From positions 101,650,772 through 101,714,771 of the forward strand of contig CM060697.1 in NCBI GenBank assembly GCA_030686995.1: a DNA stretch of 64,000 bases, in the 5' to 3' direction. The stretch is from Artemisia argyi (lineage: Eukaryota > Streptophyta > Magnoliopsida > Asterales > Asteraceae). The notes below the pieces were generated by a model. That model made no database searches. It saw only the letters and a program-made list of their open reading frames with translations, and had not been told where the DNA came from. Positions 57,958 through 64,000 of the stretch are shown here, piece after piece (position 1 is the first letter of the stretch; each line of letters opens with the position of its first letter). Both the position numbers and the translations under genes were made by a program.

Positions 57958-59139
57958 TTATTTCACGGATAAAGGTGAGGTTTTCCCTACACTTAGGATT
58001 AAGTGCGGGTGGAAGTAGCGATACCCACCATCTCGGTGGAAGTATGCCACGTGAGGAAAGAGTGGTGAATGAATTATATGCTCAAAGGGTTGTGCTCCTA
58101 TCATCATAACCTTACCAAATTCAATCGGGTTAATGGGTGGATTAAGATTTTCTCCTAGAAATGGATCATTTTCTATCAACTTCGAAAAACTCCTAGTTGG
58201 GGATCCATCTTGACCTAATAAACCCGGTTTAAACCCGTAATGTTTCTTGTGATCAATCATAAATGGGTGATGTAAGCATGTAAGGTCATTTTCCACTCCT
58301 ATATTGGCTTCCTCTCTACAAGGCTTAGAGTCCACTCCCTTTATCCTAAGACTACCCGGACTATATGGTTTGATGGGTGGATCGGAACCTATCTCAATTC
58401 CTAAATTCACATCCAAGGATGGAAGATTAGGTAACGGTTTTGGTTGAGGCTCCGGTTCATCAAAACTAGGAACTTCCCTAGAACTAAGAGTAAGGTTATC
58501 ATTATAAGTATTCAAACCTATATCCTCTAGTGGTGCTTGGTCCAAGGGTTCTACCTCAATTGGGGTTCCTATAGTCTCTTCTACTTCTTCCGGGTAAGTC
58601 ACGGGCGGTGTATGTGCCTCAAATGATGGTAGGACTTGTGAGGTACTTTGTGGGCTTGAATTGTCCACCTCATCCTCCATTGTACCTAGATTACCTATAT
58701 GTTTGTTTTGTACTATGATATTAGGTGCCATCCAACTAGGTATCTCAACATGAGTATATTCATCCCCAAACAAACTTCCTGTTTGCTCCTTCAAACTTGT
58801 TTTTGATTGATTTGTGATGTTGTTTGTTGGGTTGTCTACTCTATAATAATATTGGGCACAGTTTTCTATGGTATCCCACGCTTCTTCATCATTTAATTCC
58901 CTAGGGCCCCCATTGGCAAAATCATCGATGCGCATTTGGTCACATTGGCTGACACGATAGTAAAAGGTTTCGGTTAGGGATGATAAAGAGAAACTATGAT
59001 GAGGGAATTTTCGAAGTAAAATTTTAAAACGAGTCCATGCATCATATAGGGGTTCATCTTGATATTGTTTGAAATTCGAGATGTCAACAGGGTAGCATGG
59101 CCTTTTTGGTTGGTGGTATGGTGGATTCGCGTACTCCAT
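57958..59139 (-). pseudogene. Rearranged gag-derived ORF, about 393 residues
   Basis: From the ATG of MEYANPPYH (59139; the frame is open a further 15 codons upstream). Only the second half of the gag capsid domain is left (YDAWTRFKILLRKFPHHSF, then FYYRVSQCDQMRIDDFANGG), fused early to the leader; the first half is deleted. The following 280 residues are Pro/Glu/Asn-rich with no zinc knuckle or protease, ending at LSVGKTSPLSVK. The long open frame in a pol-less element suggests either recent origin or selection. Function unknown. Confidence 0.65.
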
Positions 59140-59296
59140 AATGGTGAACGGAATAGTCAATGGAAATTCCGAACAAACACACAAAGAAAAAGATAGACTA
59201 AAGAAATCCTAAAAAAAATAAAAATAAAATCTTACTAGAAAGGAATCTAGCAAGTAGACCTAATAAAAAGAAATTCTAACCTAGACAATAACTATT

Positions 59297-59314
59297 CCCC
59301 GGGCTGCGGCGCCA
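59297..59314 (-). other. Primer binding site of the middle unit
   Basis: Same 18 bases as at 54004-54021. Confidence 0.65.
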
Positions 59315-59320
59315 AAAACT

Positions 59321-60726
59321 TGATGCGTGGGAATCGCACCTTGCTTTACCTCTCGAGGGATCTCGAGAAGCTTACAACCCCCACCAGGCAGTGTACCTGA
59401 TCGTTGTAGTATAGTATAGTGACAAGTACCGGGGGATTGATCGTTCAGCTTAGGAATAGTGTCGCTAGGATTAGAAAACCTAATTAATAGTTCTAGAGGT
59501 GAGAGATGATTATTTTTATGTTTTTATATTTTTATGAAAGCAAGTAAAATCTCGGGTTTTGGAAGAGTGGGCGGAATTAGTTGCTATTCAACTAACCCAA
59601 AGCTATTATATAATTAAAATAAAATAATGAAAATGAAATTAAACTAATTATACTAAAGTTGTGAGCAGTAATTGGAGAAATTGTGTTTACTTAGACTTCA
59701 CTACTCCCTAGATATCTTTTACGTGTTAATTACTTGTTACACTTGTATGAATGACGGATTGTATTCCTTAATACCATTCGTGGGGTGGCATACATAACTC
59801 CCCAACTCTATGAGCTCTTATCTCCTCCTACACCATGACCCATCACAACTATAGGGATTGTAAACAGTGGCTCATGCATTAAATACAACCAATAAAGACC
59901 TAGTACGCCTCGGTTCATGTTTCTTAAGACGTTCAAGCATGTTACCATTTGGAGATCTGCCAGTTTTCTTAAGCCTAACATATAAATCATTCATTCAAAA
60001 CAAGAATAGACAAGTAATCAACACATAATCAACATCTAGGTTTCATTAGATCTAAGCAAACACAAAAGAGATCTAGCCTAGCATAATGGAATTGAGACAA
60101 GAACAAGATATAAACAACCAACACATAGACATATTGATTGAATTGAAAGTACACTTATCTCAATTACAATGCAAGGTCTCAAGGGTTTGGAACCCTTGAA
60201 AAACCTGTAAAAGAGGCACCAAAATCGTCTTTAGGGTTTCACCAAAACTTCTCCTCTTTTTATGAAAAAACTAGAAAACTATATATAGGAAAAACAGGCT
60301 GACGGCGTCAAGAGTTACTTGTGACGCCGTCACCTCGCCGCCATATACTTCCTCGGACGGCCTTGATCCACTTATGACGGCCTATGTGACGCCGTCACCA
60401 CCCACGGTATATAATTTTTGCCACTTTGACGCCGTCACGAATCCTTCTGACGCCGTCACCACCTTCGGTGTTTAATTCCTCATGTCTGACGCCGTCAAGA
60501 TGGTGGTCTTGACGCCGTCACCTTGTATTTTTAGCATGGAAATTTGGTACTTAGCCGTTTTCTTCACTTTTATGCTCCAAAAACGTCCAAAATAGCTTCT
60601 TTTCCAGAATTCACTCTCCAAACACCTAAAATCACAAAAGGAACGATTTAGGGCAATATTTGATCAAATAAAGTCGGATTGGGGCTTAAATGACCCCCTA
60701 AAAATGGATCATTTTTCGCCTCATCA
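59321..60726 (-). mobile_element. LTR D of the gypsy array, 1,406 bp
   Basis: Same length as LTR B and differs at about three positions that I noticed (for example GACGCC at about 60449 where B has GATGCC). It contains the tRNA-like stretch at 59401-59415 and the TGACG palindrome cluster. Confidence 0.9.
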
Positions 60727-61386
60727 TATACCCTTACACTTGAGATTACGTAGCTTGCCACCGGCCGATTGGTCAATGGTTCGCCTTGTGGAGAGATCGA
60801 TATGGTCATAGAAGATTTGGACTTGGAGCCAAAGATCTATGCCATGATGAGGGACTTTTTGGAGTAAGTCCTTGAAACGAGTCCATGCTTCATATAGAGT
60901 TTCACCTTGACGTTGTTGGAACATCAAGATATCATTGCTAAGCTTGGTAGTTCTCCCCGGTGGGAAAAATTGAGCAAGGAAACGAGTGGTGAGATCATCC
61001 CATGAGGTGATGGATCCCGCGGGTAAACGTTCAAGCCATTGACTAGCTTGATCACGTAGAGAGAATTGGAATAGGCGTAATCGGGTTGACTCTCTAGTTG
61101 TAACATCAAGGTCTATAGAATCTACGATTTTAAGGAAGTCCTTGAGATGTTGGTTAGGATCTTCGGAACGAAGTCCATGGAATGCACATCCGCTTTGCAC
61201 CAACCGGATGGTGTCGGATCGCAAGGGAGACACATTGGCTCCTTGGGTGAGCTCAATAGTGTTTTGATAGCCTTGGTGGCTAGATCGGGAATACTCTCCT
61301 AGGGTTCGGAGCCTAAGAGGTTGGTTTGCTAGTGGTGGGTTTTGTTGTGGTGGGTTGATGGGTTCAAAGATGTTACCACCTTCCAT
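60724..61386 (-). pseudogene. Athila-type gag, truncated, copy 2
   Basis: Same 220-residue product as 53195-53857, with silent differences only. The same deletion to the 3' LTR, so the deletion came before the duplication. Confidence 0.85.
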
Positions 61387-61532
61387 GATGTCGGATGGTA
61401 AAGGTTACGAACAAAGACACGAAGAAATAAGATAGACTAAAGAAAACCTAAAAATAAAAATAAAGTCTTACTAGAAAGGAATCTAGCAAGTAGACCTAAT
61501 AAAAAGAAATCCTAACCTAGACAATAACTATT

Positions 61533-61550
61533 CCCCGGGCTGCGGCGCCA
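61533..61550 (-). other. Primer binding site of array unit 3
   Basis: Same 18 bases as at 54004-54021. Confidence 0.65.
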
Positions 61551-61556
61551 AAAACT

Positions 61557-62990
61557 TGATGCGTGGGAATTGCACCAGGCTTTACCTCTCGAGAAGCTTA
61601 CAACCCCCACCAGGCAGTGTACCTGATCGTTGTAGTATAGTATAGTGACAAGTACCGGGGGATTGATCGTTCAACTCAGGAATATTGTCGCTAGGATTAG
61701 AAAGCCTAAAAACTAGGTCTAGAGGTGAGGGATGATTCTTTTTGTATTTTTATATTTTATGAAAAGCAATTAAAATCTCGGGTTTTGGAAGAATGGGCGG
61801 AATTAGTTGCTAGTCAACTAACCCAATAACTAAAGATGCAATCAAAATAAAATAACAAAAATGTAAATAAAGCTAATTAAACTAGTGGTGTGAACAATAA
61901 ATGGGAAAATTGTGTTTACTTAGATTTCATTACTCCCTAGATATCTTTTACAGGTTGATAGTTTGTTAAAGTTGCGTGGATTACGGGTTATATTCCTTAA
62001 TACCAATCATGGGGTGGCGTACGTACTTCCCCAACTTTATAAGCTCCTACTTCACTCCTATGTCGAGCCTGCAAGAAGCTCCTAACATGGGATCACTAGA
62101 ATTCGCTCATGCATTAAATACAACCATAAAAACCTAGTACGCATTGGTTCATGTTTCATAAGACGTTCAAGCAAGTTACACTATGGAAGTCTGCCAGTTT
62201 TCTTAAGCCTAACATCAAAACGATTCATCCGTAACAACTATAAACAAGCAATCAACCCATAATTAACATCTAGGTTTCACTACATCTAAGCAAACACACA
62301 AAAGATCTAGCCTAGCATGTTAAAATCAAGACAAGCGTAAGATATATTCGAACAACACATAGACATATTGAATGAATTGAAAGGATACTTATCTTAATTG
62401 AACATGAAAGGTTTCAAGGGGTGAAAACCCTTGAAAATACTGATAAAATCGTGCTAGGGTTTCTCCAAGTCGTCCCTAAAATTGTCCTCTCTTAATGAAT
62501 GAAAATTACAAAACTATATATAGATTTTCCAATGTGACGGCGTCAAGAAGAAAATTCTGACGCCGTCAACCCGCCGCCCATAATAATATCGGATTGCCTA
62601 GATCCAGATCTGACGCCGTCAAGAGCAAATTTCCTCTGGGCCGTCATGTGTAAAGGGACCATGACGGCCTATGGTGACGCCGTCATGCCCTAGTGCAAAA
62701 ACATTCTGGATCGTCATGGACTCTATCCTCTTCACCTCTTGTTTTCCTCTTGACGCCGTCATTAATAACTTGGTGACGCCGTCAGGTACTGTTCCCATCA
62801 AGGAAAATTAAGACTTTGCCGTTATCTTCACTTTTATGCTCCAAAAACGTCCAAAATGCTTCCTTTTCCAGAATTCACTCAAAAATTACCTAAAATCACA
62901 AAAGTGACGATTTAGGGCAATATTTGATCAAATAAATTCAATTCCGGGCTTAAATGACCTCCAAAAAACGGATCATTTTTCGCCTCATCA
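61557..62990 (-). mobile_element. LTR E: rightmost (5') LTR of the array, 1,434 bp
   Basis: TGATGCGTGGG to CGCCTCATCA; a second LTR type, related to A. TATA at about 62513-62523; six TGACG(C/G)CGTCA palindromes at 62534-62790. The right flank ATGTT does not match the left flank of A (GCATG) or B (CCTAA), so no simple target duplication frames the array. Confidence 0.88.
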
Positions 62991-63080
62991 ATGTTGCTGA
63001 TGCAGAATTTCAAAGAAAAAGAATAGAAAAAGGAAAAGTTCAAGTTGTTGATGAATCATCTGAGCAATCAAGACTACCTT
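62991..63080 (+). pseudogene. Possible continuation of the host frame broken at 50.2-51.1 kb
   Basis: After LTR E the plus strand reads NVADAEFQRKRIEKGKVQVV, then DESSEQSR. Its hydrophilic, Val/Glu/Ser content resembles the piece ending KATVDA before LTR A. It may be the same gene, or this may be intergenic; the opposite strand is open too. Confidence 0.3.
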
Positions 63081-63441
63081 TTAACTCCTTTCTGATCGCC
63101 ATAACTCCTTTCTTCGCACACCTTCTTCTTCCTTCAATCTCTTGCAAAAAACTGTCTATCACAAGCTTCAGCGGTATACCCGACCTATGTGCTGATTCCA
63201 AACTCTCCTCAAGTTGTCTATTGGTATAATGCCTCATCAATTTTCGGCCAAGCTTAATATTTTTGGAGCAGTTCGAAGACAAAACCTTCCTTAAGATACA
63301 TGCTGGAGGACACTTTGGACAAAGGACGCAGCTGTCTAATGTTAACATTGTTTTAGGAGGTCGCAAATGTAAAAACCTAACAGTGAGTGTAAAAGCTAAA
63401 TAGTGAGAGTGTAACCTAACGAGTGTAAATACTTTAGGCAT
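63040..63441 (-). CDS. Hypothetical minus-strand exon
   Basis: The last 75 residues (LMRHYTNRQLEESLESAHRS, then IPLKLVIDSFLQEIEGRRR, then MAIRKELKG) look like real charged helical protein, while the first 55 are Leu/Cys-rich and may be intron or UTR. I do not recognise it. It overlaps the plus-strand piece at 62991-63080, and both cannot be right. Confidence 0.3.
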   Translation of the reverse strand: MPKVFTLVRLHSHYLAFTLTVRFLHLRPPKTMLTLDSCVLCPKCPPACILRKVLSSNCSKNIKLGRKLMRHYTNRQLEESLESAHRSGIPLKLVIDSFLQEIEGRRRCAKKGVMAIRKELKGSLDCSDDSSTT

Positions 63442-63904
63442 GGTTGTTACCCAACCGAATCCCGGGAAGGAATTCCCCTAAAGGGGGGATGTAACACCCT
63501 ATGTAAATCCCTCATCGGTCCTGTTTCAGTAACTCCTAAATCCTCTAACTAAACAAATTTTTTTTTCCCTGTAAGACACATTTACCTGATTGTTTATTCT
63601 TCCATGATAGCCACATTATGATATTAGTTATGATGCAACTTATTAACCTTGAAACCAGTAGAATCCTAAATCCGATTAGGAGGTTACTCAACCAAAAGGA
63701 TCGATTATGATTATTTATAATGTCATCGTTAAACCCTAACAAATTGAGAATCTCAATGTAAAAGTAAATAAAAATGCATACCAAAGCTAAGTGCCTAACC
63801 TGGTACCTCAATATAGCAAATAAGAAAAGAAAAAATAACTCAAATTAAGAAGAAACGAAACCCAACCTGATCTTCATCATTATCATCATCTTCATCAGCT
63901 TACA
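63442..63904. other. Intergenic or intron, no gene seen
   Basis: Contains CCCGGGAAGG...CCCTAAAGGGGGGATG near 63461-63490 and AT-rich sequence. Confidence 0.35.
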
Positions 63905-64000
63905 CTATGTTTCCCACTCCTGCTCCACAATACCACCACCAGCCTCTCCATCTCCAACTTCAGCTTCTTCTTCTACTATGTTTCCCACCCCTGTTGCCAC
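63905..64000 (-). CDS. Acidic minus-strand ORF, C-terminal 31 residues, runs off right edge
   Basis: Minus strand is open from the edge to TAG at 63907-63905: VATGVGNIVEEEAEVGDGEA and on to EQEWET. Gly/Glu-rich low complexity, so it may be chance. Confidence 0.2.
   Translation of the reverse strand: MATGVGNIVEEEAEVGDGEAGGGIVEQEWET

Larger units (their letters stand above)
55473..59320 (-). mobile_element. Long interior of the middle array unit, no pol
   Basis: 3.85 kb between LTRs C and D. On the minus strand: primer site 59297-59314, a rearranged gag-derived ORF (57958-59139), then 2.5 kb without coding capacity (55473-57957) that holds a T39 run near 56069-56107 and repeated polypurine-like motifs. 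It resembles a large retrotransposon derivative (LARD). Confidence 0.75.

Noticed and set aside
57900..58109. Plus-strand 69-codon ORF
   Set aside because: Shadow of the end of the rearranged gag ORF.
51128..62990. The whole array as a simple nested insertion of one element into LTR A
   Set aside because: The missing part of LTR A does not follow LTR E, and the flanks do not give a target duplication; recombination explains it better.

Overview
This is a plant nuclear window, AT-rich, intron-bearing and dominated by nested transposable elements. A eudicot is certain enough from the gene structures (a two-exon CYP82-type P450, a four-exon group I bZIP factor). The Asteraceae is my guess from the style of the LTR elements, but I cannot test it. 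No rRNA, tRNA, CRISPR or bacterial-type features are present.

Layout. 1-11.65 kb: Ty3/gypsy territory. An Athila-type gag on the minus strand runs off the left edge and is preceded by a perfect tRNA-Asp primer site and a truncated LTR. Next to it is an older Tat-lineage element on the minus strand (5' LTR 11108-11648, gag, protease, RT, two RNase H domains, integrase, then a tandem-repeat 3' region and a plus-strand, antisense coiled-coil ORF). It is interrupted by a solo LTR with a perfect 5-bp target duplication (4106-5856). 11.65-24 kb: gene-poor DNA with several MITEs and a decayed minus-strand transcription unit with a CDPK-like kinase scrap. 24.4-27.4 kb: a complete bZIP29-like gene on the plus strand. 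28.9-33.8 kb: a Stowaway MITE split by a 3.0-kb solo LTR, followed by a 1.5-kb non-autonomous MULE with long TIRs and a perfect 10-bp target duplication. 34-36.3 kb: a long inverted repeat, a Copia LTR, a CCR4-like nuclease 3' fragment, and a two-exon gene for a 71-residue secreted peptide on the minus strand. 37-46.7 kb: fragments of MuDR, GRF zinc-finger and RPA1-like genes, and a PIF/Harbinger-like element (about 40.8-46.5 kb) with a dead transposase. Inside it sits a very young 2.5-kb Copia TR-GAG element with LTRs that look identical. 47.3-49.0 kb: a complete CYP82-type P450 on the minus strand with an unusual I-helix. 50.2-63.0 kb: a host reading frame broken by a solo LTR and by an array of five gypsy LTRs alternating with gag-only interiors. 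A 2,691-bp block is repeated 7,529 bp away and one LTR is a chimera. 63-64 kb: possible minus-strand exons.

Intact cellular genes are three: the bZIP factor (24436-27356), the small secreted peptide (35918-36227) and the P450 (47346-49017). They are unrelated in function and simply lie between transposon blocks. The most interesting points are the unlisted secreted peptide gene, the P450 I-helix with His in place of the usual acidic residue, the tRNA-Asp 5'-half mimic in the LTRs of the array, the TGACG palindrome clusters upstream of LTR TATA boxes, the chimeric LTR array, the young TR-GAG element and the antisense ORF of the Tat element.
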